From contig NZ_VKOG01000001.1 of the NCBI RefSeq assembly GCF_007474545.1, forward strand, positions 620,001-684,000: 64,000 bases of DNA. The letters are read 5' to 3'. The notes below the pieces were generated by a model. It was not told where the DNA came from. It worked only from the letters and a program-made list of their open reading frames with translations, and did no database searches. The DNA comes from Chryseobacterium binzhouense (GTDB taxonomy: Bacteria; Bacteroidota; Bacteroidia; Flavobacteriales; Weeksellaceae). The translations under genes and the position numbers were made by a program. How positions within the stretch are numbered: position 1 is the first letter of the stretch; the number at the start of each line of letters is the position of its first letter. This document shows, in pieces, positions 40,936 through 50,407 of this stretch.

Positions 40936-43434
40936 ATGATTCCTGAAAAGCAGAATGCAAAGAGTAAATCGGATGAGCAGAAAGAAAAATACGGATCATT
41001 TGCGTTGTTTGATGTAGAGCATTTTTTAAGAAGGGTTCTTAAAAACTGGTATTGGTTTGCTTTAATGCTTTCCATAGGTTATGTAGTTTCATGGTTTTAT
41101 GGTAAATATTATGCGCAGAATATATATTCGTCAAGCCTGTCATTAAGTATATCCAATAATACTTCAAGTTATTTTACCCCCAATCAGTCAATTAATTTTA
41201 TTTGGGGACAAGGTGGTAACCAGGATGGTATCTATCTCAAAAAAATGCTTTTGTCCAGATCTCATAATGAATATCTGGTAAAAGAGCTTAATCTGTTTGT
41301 GAATTATCAGACTAAAGGTACGATCAAGGCAACTTATCTGGATAAAGATGATTCACCGGTGTTTTTAGAAGTTGACAGGAAGCATTTGCAGCAGGTAAAT
41401 TATCCCATAACACTTATTCCTAAAGGAAAAGACTCTTATGAAGTAGTTCTTCCTGAAGAAGATCAGTCCACAAATCTTTATTCTTACGAATTTGAAGGGT
41501 TTCAGAGTATTGATGCTTTTCCAAGACCTGCCAATAAAATTATTAAGGTAAATGAGTGGTACACTTCTCCGAATCTTCGTTTCAGATTAATAAGTAATCC
41601 TATAGAAAGCAGAATCAAACTAGATAACGTTATTGTAAATCTTTCTACGGTTAATGATGCCGTGAATGGGATTATTAACTCTGTTGGAGTTGAATTTGAT
41701 AAAGAGATCAATACGATAATGATTGTTTCCAAAACAGGATATAATCTTAACAGTACCGTTAATTTCCTCAATACATCCATTGAGGAGCTCCGTAAAAAAA
41801 GATTTCAGGATAAAAATACCGTTGATAAAAGAACTGAACTTTATTTGAAGGAAAGTTTGGATTCTATAAGAAAAAAGCTCGATTCAAGTGCAACTTATCT
41901 TAATTACCTTAAGGTTTCAGAAAAGCTATACGATATTACAAACAGGGATGAAAAGTCTTTGGAAAGAATAAAAGATCTGGAAGCCAAAAAAGCAGATTTT
42001 CTAAGTAAAATGAATTCTCTTAGAAACATTAGAAATTCTGTAGATTCAAGAAATTTTGATAAGATGATTAGTCCTTCTGCAGCCGGATTTGATGATGGTA
42101 TGTTTTCCGCATCTGTATCAGAATTGAAAGCATTGTATGCTAAGAAGAGAGAGATCGCTACAATCTACACGCCGAACTCTGAGCCGATTAAAGAAATCAA
42201 CAGACTGATAAATGAAGCAATGACCAATTCTTCGGGATCATTACGAAATGTTTACAATGTTTACACTTCGGAGATTAATAAAATTGACCAGCAAATTGCA
42301 GAAGCCAGCTCAGAACTTTCAACTTATCCGGAAAAACAGCGAAAATATCTGGATGCCGAAAGAGGGTATAACATGATTGAAGCTACTTACAACAGTCTTC
42401 TAAACAGGCAGAATGACAGTAAAATGAGACTTGCTACCAATCAATCGGATATTACTGTGATAGACCCGGCAAAAAATCTTGGTCAGGCTCCTATTGGTCC
42501 TAATATCAAAGGAACAAAAATGGCAATTTTCGGAAGCCTTTTTGCCCTTCCGCTTTTAATTATATTGTTGGGAAGCTTGTTTGACAGTAAGATTAGAAAT
42601 ATTAAGGAACTGGTAAGTGTAACGAGAATCCCTTTACTTGGAGTCATCGGTAATAATTCTACAGATAATATGCTTACCGTTTTAGATTCGCCAAAATCTT
42701 CTGTTTCGGAAGCCTTTAGAGGAATTCGTGCCAATGTGAGATTTTTATCAGGTGAGGACAATAAGAGTAAAGTGATTTTGGTTACGTCTTCGGTCGGTGG
42801 TGAAGGGAAAACCTATGTGTCAATTAATTTAGCTTCAGTTTTAGGATTAAGCGATAAAAGAACCATATTATTGGGTATGGACTTAAGAAAGCCTAAAATT
42901 TTCGGAGATTTTAATATTGATAATAAGTTTGGTATATCTAATTATCTTACAGGTGAAACCACTATTGATCAGATTATCAATAAAACGAATGTTCCGAATC
43001 TTGATGTTGCCACTTCAGGGCCAATTCCTCCCAATCCGTCAGAATTGCTTATGAGTGAAAGAAATATTCAATTTATTGAAGAGCTTAAAAAAATCTATGA
43101 TTTTATTATTATAGATTCTCCACCCGTAGGATTGGTTGCAGATTCCTATGAACTGATGAAACATTCTGATGCCAACTTATATATTGTTCGTCATGAATAT
43201 ACCGAGAAATATATGCTTAAAATGATTACAGAAAAATATCATAATGATGAAATTAAGCATTTAGGATTGATCTATAATGATTATGTAGCTAAACAAGGTT
43301 ATGGTTACGGTTATGGATATGGTTATGGCTACGGATATGGCTATGGATATGGCTATTTTGATGAAGATAAAAACTACAAGGAGCCATTTCTGATCAAACT
43401 GAGAAATAAATTTAAAGCAATTCTCAACAGATAA
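40936..43434 (+). CDS. Wzc-like bacterial tyrosine kinase / chain-length regulator
   Basis: 832 residues. The N-terminal Wzz domain has a membrane segment near 35-55; a long coiled-coil periplasmic part and a second membrane segment (about 528-546) follow. The cytoplasmic BY-kinase has Walker A GGEGKT (near 620), A' LLGMDLRKP and Walker B FIIIDSPP. The C-terminus has ten Gly-Tyr dipeptides (near 788-807), the tyrosine cluster that is autophosphorylated in Wzc, then FDEDKNY. It controls assembly and length of capsule or exopolysaccharide with the Wza-like lipoprotein. Confidence 0.93.
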   Translation: MIPEKQNAKSKSDEQKEKYGSFALFDVEHFLRRVLKNWYWFALMLSIGYVVSWFYGKYYAQNIYSSSLSLSISNNTSSYFTPNQSINFIWGQGGNQDGIYLKKMLLSRSHNEYLVKELNLFVNYQTKGTIKATYLDKDDSPVFLEVDRKHLQQVNYPITLIPKGKDSYEVVLPEEDQSTNLYSYEFEGFQSIDAFPRPANKIIKVNEWYTSPNLRFRLISNPIESRIKLDNVIVNLSTVNDAVNGIINSVGVEFDKEINTIMIVSKTGYNLNSTVNFLNTSIEELRKKRFQDKNTVDKRTELYLKESLDSIRKKLDSSATYLNYLKVSEKLYDITNRDEKSLERIKDLEAKKADFLSKMNSLRNIRNSVDSRNFDKMISPSAAGFDDGMFSASVSELKALYAKKREIATIYTPNSEPIKEINRLINEAMTNSSGSLRNVYNVYTSEINKIDQQIAEASSELSTYPEKQRKYLDAERGYNMIEATYNSLLNRQNDSKMRLATNQSDITVIDPAKNLGQAPIGPNIKGTKMAIFGSLFALPLLIILLGSLFDSKIRNIKELVSVTRIPLLGVIGNNSTDNMLTVLDSPKSSVSEAFRGIRANVRFLSGEDNKSKVILVTSSVGGEGKTYVSINLASVLGLSDKRTILLGMDLRKPKIFGDFNIDNKFGISNYLTGETTIDQIINKTNVPNLDVATSGPIPPNPSELLMSERNIQFIEELKKIYDFIIIDSPPVGLVADSYELMKHSDANLYIVRHEYTEKYMLKMITEKYHNDEIKHLGLIYNDYVAKQGYGYGYGYGYGYGYGYGYGYFDEDKNYKEPFLIKLRNKFKAILNR
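43297..43356 (+). repeat. Hexanucleotide GGNTAY repeat, ten copies
   Basis: Ten tandem copies of GGN-TAY (for example GGTTAT, GGATAT, GGCTAT) encode (Gly-Tyr)10 in the tail of the Wzc-like kinase. The unit is 6 bases, so gain or loss of copies keeps the frame and changes only the number of phosphorylatable tyrosines. Confidence 0.93.
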
Positions 43435-43440
43435 ATATGT

Positions 43441-43470
43441 AAACCCTGTTCAGCGGGGTTTATTTTTTTA
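43441..43470 (+). terminator. Terminator after the Wzc-like gene
   Basis: AAACCC and GGGTTT pair around a 9-base loop, followed by ATTTTTTTATTTTTTT. It lies just past the stop codon at 43434. Confidence 0.78.
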
Positions 43471-43595
43471 TTTTTTTAGGCATAAGTATTAAAAAAAGAA
43501 TAAATTTGCTACTTTGTCGTTTACTTTATAACAAATTATATTTTTTTGTTTATTTTTAACTAAACATTAAGAATATCATTAATATAAAAATGTTT

Positions 43596-43603
43596 TATAT
43601 TTG
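43596..43603 (+). promoter_or_regulatory. Candidate -7 element of the DUF6089-uppS-bamA unit
   Basis: TATATTTG fits TAnnTTTG, 41 bases upstream of the DUF6089 start. No well-spaced TTG was seen. Confidence 0.4.
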
Positions 43604-43644
43604 CAAAAATTAAATTTTAAAATAACCATAAATCCGTATTCTTT

Positions 43645-44538
43645 ATGAATAAAAAATTATTGTTTAGCTTTCTTACCCTTTTAGGAACGGTGGTAAGTAT
43701 GAAAGCACAAAGAAATGAATTGGGAATTCGATTGGGGATGAGTAATCTTGTTGGAGATATAGGTAAAACCAATTACATTTTGCAGCAGCCTTTGGATTTG
43801 AACAGGGTTTCAGATTTAGGCTTTCCGTTTTATGGTGGTATTTTATATAGATTTAATTTTAATCCTCACCAAACTGTAAGATTAGATCTGGGATACAATC
43901 AGGTGCAGTTTAGCGATAAAGCGGCTAAAGAGGAGTATAGAAGAAACAGAAACTCTTTTGGGAAGAATAATATTTATGAAGCGAGCTTAGTTTTTGAATA
44001 TAACTTCTTTCCGGTAAATAATGAGCAGATGAGTATGGTAAGTCCATACATTTTTGGAGGTATTGGAGGGGTGATGTTTGATGCTCCGAAAGCAACTGTT
44101 AGACATGATTTCAGAAGGAATTCTGATGGCGTTGCGCAGGCTCCTATTGATGAATTGGATTTTGTGACTACAACAGAATATTCTTTAGGAAAGAAAACGG
44201 TAGCTCAGATTCCTTTTGGAGTGGGTTTAAAATATAAATTTAATCATGGATGGGCAATATTTGCAGAAGCAACTTTCCGATATGTTTTAACAGATCAGTT
44301 AGATCATAGTAAAGTATTGTCTAAAGATGTTGTCTCAAATTATAATGCAGAAATTTTGAGCCCGAATACAGGAGGATCATTATTGGAAACGGGGAATTAT
44401 TACATTGTGTCTAAAGAAAGAGAAGCTGCAATTATCAACAGAAGAGCTTTGGGTGATACAGAATCCCGAGACTGGATGAATACATTTAGTGTAGGACTTA
44501 CGTATTCTTTCGGAAGACCGCCATGTTATTGTGATTAA
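43645..44538 (+). CDS. DUF6089 family outer-membrane beta-barrel protein
   Basis: 297 residues. Signal peptide ends at KAQ (about residue 21). The mature part shows alternating hydrophobic strands (ELGIRLGMSNLVGDIGKTNY, then further strands ending SVGLTYSFGR), as in an eight-stranded barrel. This family precedes uppS and bamA in many Flavobacteriales and is annotated DUF6089. Its role is unknown but likely linked to outer membrane assembly. The stop is 7 bases from the ATG of uppS. Confidence 0.83.
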   Translation: MNKKLLFSFLTLLGTVVSMKAQRNELGIRLGMSNLVGDIGKTNYILQQPLDLNRVSDLGFPFYGGILYRFNFNPHQTVRLDLGYNQVQFSDKAAKEEYRRNRNSFGKNNIYEASLVFEYNFFPVNNEQMSMVSPYIFGGIGGVMFDAPKATVRHDFRRNSDGVAQAPIDELDFVTTTEYSLGKKTVAQIPFGVGLKYKFNHGWAIFAEATFRYVLTDQLDHSKVLSKDVVSNYNAEILSPNTGGSLLETGNYYIVSKEREAAIINRRALGDTESRDWMNTFSVGLTYSFGRPPCYCD

Positions 44539-44545
44539 GAAAAAG

Positions 44546-45295
44546 ATGTCATTGATAAAAGAAAAGATTAATTCTGAGAATTTGCCGAAACATGTGGCTA
44601 TTATCATGGATGGTAATGGAAGATGGGCAAAATCAAAAGGTAAAGAAAGGACTTTCGGTCATAAAAATGCGATTAATGCAGTAAGAAATGCAATCAACGC
44701 ATGCAACGAGATTAATATCCCTTATCTTACGCTTTACACGTTTTCTTCGGAAAACTGGAAAAGACCTAAAGATGAAGTAAACACACTGATGGCTCTGCTT
44801 ACAGAAACCTTACTGCTGGAAGCAGATGAGATTTTCAGTAAAGGATTAAGAATGCACGTGATAGGTAATTTAGATAAATTGCCTCCATTGGTAAAAGATC
44901 AGCTGCTGAAGGTGGTAGATCTCACAAAAGAAAACACAAAAGGAAACTTGGTCTTGGCAATAAGCTACGGATCGCAAAACGAAATACTTAATGCTGTAAA
45001 AAACATCAGTAAAGATGTGAAAGAAGGCAGAGTAGAAATTGAAAAAATTGATGAAAAACTTTTTGAAGATTATCTTTATACAAAAGATTTTCCTCCTGTT
45101 GATTTGCTTATAAGAACAAGCGGCGAAATAAGAATCAGCAATTTTCTCCTTTGGCAGATAGCTTATGCAGAACTACAGTTTTTAGATGTTCTGTGGCCGG
45201 ATTTTACCAAAGATATTTTCTTTCAGTGTATTGTAGATTATCAAAACAAGGAAAGAAGATACGGTCTTACCGGCGATCAAGTTCAAATCCAATAA
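44546..45295 (+). CDS. uppS: Isoprenyl transferase (undecaprenyl diphosphate synthase)
   Basis: About 249 residues from the ATG at 44546 (MSLIKEK); a GTG at 44531 in frame would overlap the upstream gene by 8 bases and is less likely. The cis-prenyltransferase motifs are HVAIIMDGNGRWAK with catalytic Asp, TLYTFSSENWKRP and LLIRTSGEIRISNFLLWQ. It makes the C55 carrier lipid for peptidoglycan, capsule and O-antigen synthesis. It lies between the DUF6089 gene and bamA in the conserved order of the phylum. Confidence 0.95.
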   Translation: MSLIKEKINSENLPKHVAIIMDGNGRWAKSKGKERTFGHKNAINAVRNAINACNEINIPYLTLYTFSSENWKRPKDEVNTLMALLTETLLLEADEIFSKGLRMHVIGNLDKLPPLVKDQLLKVVDLTKENTKGNLVLAISYGSQNEILNAVKNISKDVKEGRVEIEKIDEKLFEDYLYTKDFPPVDLLIRTSGEIRISNFLLWQIAYAELQFLDVLWPDFTKDIFFQCIVDYQNKERRYGLTGDQVQIQ

Positions 45296-45324
45296 AATTT
45301 TAAGAAAAGAAAGATTACGATAAA

Positions 45325-47862
45325 ATGAAGTTTAGACTATTACCCATCATTATGTTTGCGGCTTCTGCACATTTTTATGGACAGGTAACTCCACAGGACA
45401 GCACAAAGGTAAGTACAACTGCCGTTCTTGCAGAAAACCAGACAGGAACATACATTCTTAAAGATATTGTTGTAGATGGGGTAAAAAAATTCTCGACCGC
45501 ACAAATTTTAAGATTTACAGGACTTTTAAAAGGAGAGGAAGTAGATATTCCGGGGCAGAAAATCAGTAATGCTATTAAAAAACTTTGGGATTCTCAATCT
45601 TTTTCGGAGGTTGAAGTGTATATAGAAAGTATTGAAGGAAAGACTGTTGTTTTAAGATTTTATCTTCAGGATCTTAAAGAACTTGGAGAGGTGAAATTTG
45701 CTGGTAAGGGAATCGGAAAATCCAAAAACGAAAAACTAACAAAAGATAATAATCTAAAACCCGGTACAAAAATTACCCAGAATTTAGTTTCCAGTCTTAA
45801 AACCAATATTCCTAAAGATTATGTAAAGAAAGGATTTGCTGATGCCAAGATTACAATTGAAGATAAAATCAATGCAAGTGATCCTAATCTTGTGGACTGG
45901 ACAATCAATGTTGATAAAGGAAAAAGAATTAAAATAAGCCACATTGAGTTTGAAGGAAACGAAAGTGTAAGCGATTCTAAACTAAGAAAAAAAGCCTTTA
46001 AAGAAACCAAACAAAAAAGATTTGGAATCGGCGGGATTTTAAAATCTTCAAAATTTATTGAAGAAAAATATCAGGAAGATAAACGTAACTTAATCAATTA
46101 TTATAATTCATTAGGATACAGAGATGCTAAAATTGTATCTGATTCTGTCTGGAGAAATAAGAAAGACAATTACGAAATCAACGTAAAGCTTGAAGAGGGT
46201 AAAAAATACTACATAGGAGATATTACTTTTGTAGGTAATACAGTTTATCCTACAGAATATCTTCAGCGTTTGCTGGGTTACAAAAAAGGTGATATTTATG
46301 ATGCTGTTGGTTTTAACAAAAAAGTAGGTGAAGACGGAGGTAAGGAAGATGATTCCGACCTTAGATCTTTATACATGAATAATGGTTATTTATTTTCCAA
46401 TGTAGTTCCGGTAGAGAAATCTGTCAAGGGAGATGCTATTAATCTGGAAATCAGAATTACAGAAGGGGAGCAGGCAACCTGGAATAAAGTTACCTGGTCT
46501 GGTAATACAACTACTCATGACCACGTGATTTTAAGAGCGTTAAGAACCAAACCTGGGGAATTATTCAAGAAAACTGAAATAAAGAGAACTTATTTTGATC
46601 TGGCATCCATGTCATTCTTTGATCCGCAGCAGATTGGTCAGGACATTCAGCCAAATCCACAGGATAATACCGTTGATATCGGTTGGAAATTAGTGGAAAA
46701 AGGATCGTCTCAGGTACAACTTCAGGCAGGTTATGGTGGTAACAGCTTTATCGGAACTTTAGGGCTTACATTTAATAATTTTTCATTGAAAAATTTCCTT
46801 AAGTTTAAAGATTTCAGACCGGTACCACAAGGTGATGGGCAAACCTTATCTATTCAGGCTCAGGCAGGACAGTTTTTCCAGAATTATGGAGTTTCTTTCA
46901 CAGAGCCATGGTTATTCGGAACCAAGCCGACTGCATTATCTGTAAGTTTAAATAATTCAAGAGTAAATTACAATCAGGTTTCAGGACCAGATCAAAGATT
47001 AAATATATTTTCTGCTACTGTTGGTTTAAACAGGTTATTAAGATGGCCGGATGATTACTTTTCTCTATACACAGGGATTCAGTATCAGAAATATAATTTT
47101 AGCAATTATCCATTTGAGTTTGGTGACTCTACAGAGTTATACGGTAACGCAAATAACTTAAGTTTGAATGTTGGTTTAAGCAGGAATTCTGCGGGTATTG
47201 ATCCAATATTCCCTACAATGGGTTCTAATATAGAATTGTCAGGTAAATTTACACCTCCATTTTCTCTATTCAGCAATAAAAACTACTCTACAATGACTCC
47301 TGTCGACAAATACAAATGGATGGAGTTTTATAAAATTAAATTCAAGGCAGATATCTATAATGAGGTAGTGGGAAAATTGGTGTTACGTTCGTCTGCAGAA
47401 ATGGGCTTTATGGATGGCTACAATAAAGAATTGGGAGCACCGCCGTTTGAAAGGTTTTATGTAGGAGGAACTGGTCTGTTTGGAGGTAGATTTGATGGTA
47501 GAGAGCTTATCCCGTTGAGAGGTTACGAAAATGCTTCTACTTACGGAGGTCAGGCAGAAGATATTACTCAAAGAGGAGGAGGTACTATTTATAACAGATT
47601 TACGTTAGAGTTAAGATATCCGATTTCATTGAATCAAACGGCAAAGATTTACGGACTTACTTTTGCGGAAGGAGGTAATGTTTGGAACTCATGGAATAAA
47701 TACAATCCTTTCCAGCTTAAAAGATCTGTTGGTGTGGGAGTAAGAGTGTATATGGGAGCATTTGGTTTAATAGGATTTGATTTCGCATACGGATTTGATA
47801 AAACAATTGACGGAAATGTGTCAGGAAACAAAACACACTTCCTGATGAACCAATCTTTATAA
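45325..47862 (+). CDS. bamA: Outer membrane protein assembly factor BamA
   Basis: 845 residues. Signal peptide (about 1-20, ending FYGQ), then several POTRA domains to about residue 480 (for example KRIKISHIEFEGNESVSDSKL is split here by motif: ISHIEFEGNESVSDS), then a 16-strand Omp85 barrel with the conserved FFDPQQIGQ turn and C-terminal GVGVRVYMGAFGLIGFDF. It folds and inserts beta-barrel proteins at the outer membrane. The OmpH genes that follow at 4 and 73 bases encode its periplasmic chaperones. Confidence 0.95.
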   Translation: MKFRLLPIIMFAASAHFYGQVTPQDSTKVSTTAVLAENQTGTYILKDIVVDGVKKFSTAQILRFTGLLKGEEVDIPGQKISNAIKKLWDSQSFSEVEVYIESIEGKTVVLRFYLQDLKELGEVKFAGKGIGKSKNEKLTKDNNLKPGTKITQNLVSSLKTNIPKDYVKKGFADAKITIEDKINASDPNLVDWTINVDKGKRIKISHIEFEGNESVSDSKLRKKAFKETKQKRFGIGGILKSSKFIEEKYQEDKRNLINYYNSLGYRDAKIVSDSVWRNKKDNYEINVKLEEGKKYYIGDITFVGNTVYPTEYLQRLLGYKKGDIYDAVGFNKKVGEDGGKEDDSDLRSLYMNNGYLFSNVVPVEKSVKGDAINLEIRITEGEQATWNKVTWSGNTTTHDHVILRALRTKPGELFKKTEIKRTYFDLASMSFFDPQQIGQDIQPNPQDNTVDIGWKLVEKGSSQVQLQAGYGGNSFIGTLGLTFNNFSLKNFLKFKDFRPVPQGDGQTLSIQAQAGQFFQNYGVSFTEPWLFGTKPTALSVSLNNSRVNYNQVSGPDQRLNIFSATVGLNRLLRWPDDYFSLYTGIQYQKYNFSNYPFEFGDSTELYGNANNLSLNVGLSRNSAGIDPIFPTMGSNIELSGKFTPPFSLFSNKNYSTMTPVDKYKWMEFYKIKFKADIYNEVVGKLVLRSSAEMGFMDGYNKELGAPPFERFYVGGTGLFGGRFDGRELIPLRGYENASTYGGQAEDITQRGGGTIYNRFTLELRYPISLNQTAKIYGLTFAEGGNVWNSWNKYNPFQLKRSVGVGVRVYMGAFGLIGFDFAYGFDKTIDGNVSGNKTHFLMNQSL

Positions 47863-47866
47863 CGAT

Positions 47867-48415
47867 ATGAAAAAGTTTAAAACATTCTTCACCATTTTCG
47901 CTTTTTTGTTATTCGGCTTTACCCATGCTCAGAAAATTGGTGTGGTAGATACTGAATATATATTAAATAAAATGCCGGAATATCAGGAAGCAGCAGCAAG
48001 ACTTAATGCTCAGATTGATACATGGGAGCAGGATTTGCAAAGATTGCAGGCTGAATATGATCAAAAAAGATCAGCTTTTGAAAACGAAAGAGTTTTGTTG
48101 ATCGGAGATCAGCTTAAGCTGAGAGAGAAAGAAGTTTTAGATTTAGACAAAAGCATAAAAACGACCACCAGCTTAAGATTTGGTAAGAATGGAGAAATTA
48201 CTCAGCTAAGAACTAATCTGGTGCAGCCGTTTCAGGATCAGATTTGGACTGCCATCAAAGAGATGTCAGAGAAAAATGGCTTAGGTATCGTTTTTGATAA
48301 AAGCAATGACGTAAATGTGATATTTCTTCAAAAAAGATATGACTATACAGATAAAGTATTAGACATTTTACTAAAAGGAACGAAAGACAAAGAGAAAAAA
48401 TCAAATAAAAAATAG
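47867..48415 (+). CDS. OmpH/Skp family periplasmic chaperone 1
   Basis: 182 residues. Signal peptide (about 1-22, ending HAQ), then the OmpH start KIGVVDTEYILNKMPEYQEA, a long helical coiled-coil region and a small beta end (YTDKVLDILL). It should shepherd unfolded outer membrane proteins to BamA, whose gene ends 4 bases upstream. The second paralogue follows. Confidence 0.92.
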   Translation: MKKFKTFFTIFAFLLFGFTHAQKIGVVDTEYILNKMPEYQEAAARLNAQIDTWEQDLQRLQAEYDQKRSAFENERVLLIGDQLKLREKEVLDLDKSIKTTTSLRFGKNGEITQLRTNLVQPFQDQIWTAIKEMSEKNGLGIVFDKSNDVNVIFLQKRYDYTDKVLDILLKGTKDKEKKSNKK

Positions 48416-48444
48416 TAAAAGTTTTTTCGGAACTTAACTTTTAC
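48415..48444 (+). other. Hairpin between the two OmpH genes
   Basis: GTAAAAGTT and GTAAAAGTT as reverse complement (AACTTTTAC) form a 9-bp stem with a 12-base loop. There is no T-run, so it may act as an RNA-processing or attenuating element and not a full terminator. Confidence 0.4.
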
Positions 48445-48488
48445 TTAAATTTAAAATCTAAAAACAAATTAATTATTTATTACCCGTT

Positions 48489-48992
48489 ATGAAAAAATTA
48501 AGTGTATTATTTGCAGCAGTAATGATGGTTGTATCTGTAGGTATGGCAAAAGCTCAAAAAATTGCTACTTTGGATGTTGCAGCGATTCTTAATGCAATGC
48601 CGGAAAAGAAAAAAGCAGATACAGAGTTGAATACTTTTGCAGATACTAAGCAAGCAGAGATTAAAAAGAAAGCAGATGCAGCTCAGGCAAAATTCCAACA
48701 GTATCAGACTGAAGCTCCTAAAAAAACAGCTGAAGAAAATACTGCAAGAGAAGCAGAAATGAAGAAATTGGGAGAGGAAATCCAGCAGATGCAGGATAAA
48801 GCGCAGAAAGACTTTTTAGCAAAGCAAACCGCTGCTTATGATCCGATTGAAAAGAAACTAAACGCAGCTATCGAAAAAGTAGCTAAAGCAAACAGCTATG
48901 AATATGTAATGGACTCAAATTCTACAGGTATTCTATACAAAGCCGGTCCGGATGCTACTGCAGCAGTAAAAAAAGAATTAAACATACAATAA
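48489..48992 (+). CDS. OmpH/Skp family periplasmic chaperone 2
   Basis: 167 residues with a signal peptide (about 1-22, ending KAQ) and the OmpH start KIATLDVAAILNAMPEKKKA. The middle is highly charged and Ala/Lys-rich, with helical coiled coil. It ends in YEYVMDSNSTGILYKAGPDA, typical of Skp. This is the second of two tandem OmpH genes after bamA, a pattern conserved in Flavobacteriales. A strong terminator lies 23 bases downstream. Confidence 0.92.
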   Translation: MKKLSVLFAAVMMVVSVGMAKAQKIATLDVAAILNAMPEKKKADTELNTFADTKQAEIKKKADAAQAKFQQYQTEAPKKTAEENTAREAEMKKLGEEIQQMQDKAQKDFLAKQTAAYDPIEKKLNAAIEKVAKANSYEYVMDSNSTGILYKAGPDATAAVKKELNIQ

Positions 48993-49014
48993 TATTGTTG
49001 TTAAAAGATTGACA

Positions 49015-49047
49015 AACCACCTTTTTTAGAGGTGGTTTTTTTATTTT
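49015..49047 (+). terminator. Terminator after the second OmpH gene
   Basis: AACCACC and GGTGGTT pair around a 9-base loop, followed by TTTTTTATTTTT. The final TATTTTTG (49042-49049) also resembles a -7 box but is only 4 bases from the next ATG. Confidence 0.8.
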
Positions 49048-49053
49048 TGCATT

Positions 49054-49539
49054 ATGAATAAAGAAGTTTCTACAACCGTAAAAGTAAGATTTAGTGATTG
49101 TGATCCTATCGGACATCTTAATAATGTCAAATATCTTGAATACATGTTCAATGCAAGAGAAGATCATGTAGAAGAATTTTATGGATTTACCTACGAAGAA
49201 TATACTCAAAAGACCGGCTGTACATGGATAGCCATTCAGAATGAAATAGCTTATCTTAAAGAAGTGAGATATAATCATCAGGTAGTAATCAGCAGTAAAA
49301 CAATTGAAGTAGGAGACAGGACCGCAAAAGTTGAAATTCTGATGAAAAGTCAGGACGAGAAAACAATTCATGCTGTACTTTGGGTTACGGTGATCTATTT
49401 TAATGTAAAAACAAGAAAATCTGAAGTGCATCCGAAAGAAATTAAAGAAACATTTGGGAAATTCTTTGTTGATTTAGATCAAAAAGATTTTCAGTCCAGA
49501 TCAAAATTTTTAAGAATACAAAACGCAAAAAGTTCATAA
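49054..49539 (+). CDS. Acyl-CoA thioesterase, 4HBT family
   Basis: 161-residue hotdog protein with the motif RFSDCDPIGHLNNVKYLEYM, the catalytic Asp being in SDCDPIGH. Hydrolyses acyl-CoA or acyl-ACP thioesters; the substrate cannot be read from sequence. It lies 62 bases after the second OmpH gene with a terminator between, and 3 bases upstream of rmlD. Confidence 0.87.
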   Translation: MNKEVSTTVKVRFSDCDPIGHLNNVKYLEYMFNAREDHVEEFYGFTYEEYTQKTGCTWIAIQNEIAYLKEVRYNHQVVISSKTIEVGDRTAKVEILMKSQDEKTIHAVLWVTVIYFNVKTRKSEVHPKEIKETFGKFFVDLDQKDFQSRSKFLRIQNAKSS

Positions 49540-49542
49540 ACA

Positions 49543-50406
49543 ATGCAAAAAAAAATACTTGTTGCAGGAGCAAACGGTCAGCTCGGAAGTTGTATCAGAA
49601 AAATAGCCCCTGATTTTGAATTGGACTACGATTTTATTTTTGCTGATTCTCAGACCTTAGATGTTACAGACCAAGGAAAAGTGAATGATTTTTTTGCAGA
49701 GTATAAACCTGATTTTTGTATTAATGCATCTGCATATACTGCTGTAGATTTGGCAGAGAAAGAAGAAGAAAAAGCTTTTGCTGTAAATGCTTATGGCGTT
49801 GCAAATCTTGCATCCTCATGTGCTGAACACAATACAGTTCTCATTCATATTTCTACTGATTATGTTTTTGACGGGGAAACCAATTTAGACTATTCGGAAG
49901 ATGACTTCACCAATCCTGTAGGAATATACGGGAAATCCAAACTTTTAGGTGAAGAACTTGCCTTAGAAAATAATCCAAAAACAGTTATTCTGAGAACGTC
50001 ATGGCTATATTCGGAGTTCAATAAAAACTTTGTAAAAACAATGCTCAATTTATTTTCCCAGCGTGATGAACTTGGAATTGTTGCAGATCAGTTTGGTCAG
50101 CCAACCAATGCCAATGATTTAGCTGAAGCGATTATGACTATTGTAGAAAGTCCAGATAAAAATTTTGGAGTTTTCCATTTCTCAAATTATCCTGAAACAA
50201 CGTGGTTTGATTTTGCAAAAAAAATTGCAGAATTTTCACATTCAAAAATAAAGTTAAATCAACTGAAAACAGAAGAATATCCTACCCCGGCAAAAAGACC
50301 TCAAAGAAGTACAATGAATTTGGATAAAATTGAGAAAGTATACCAAATTGAACCGAAACATTGGGAGAATAGTCTTGAGGATTGTGTTAATTTATTAATA
50401 AAATAA
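49543..50406 (+). CDS. rfbD: dTDP-4-dehydrorhamnose reductase
   Basis: 287 residues, extended short-chain dehydrogenase fold. The N-terminal GANGQLGSCI binds NADPH; HISTDYVFDGE supplies the Thr/Asp region; YGKSKLLGE holds the catalytic Tyr-x3-Lys. It reduces dTDP-4-keto-rhamnose to dTDP-L-rhamnose. The other rfb genes (A, B, C) are not in the window. It is sandwiched tightly between the thioesterase gene and a hypothetical exported protein. Confidence 0.92.
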   Translation: MQKKILVAGANGQLGSCIRKIAPDFELDYDFIFADSQTLDVTDQGKVNDFFAEYKPDFCINASAYTAVDLAEKEEEKAFAVNAYGVANLASSCAEHNTVLIHISTDYVFDGETNLDYSEDDFTNPVGIYGKSKLLGEELALENNPKTVILRTSWLYSEFNKNFVKTMLNLFSQRDELGIVADQFGQPTNANDLAEAIMTIVESPDKNFGVFHFSNYPETTWFDFAKKIAEFSHSKIKLNQLKTEEYPTPAKRPQRSTMNLDKIEKVYQIEPKHWENSLEDCVNLLIK

Positions 50407-50407
50407 T

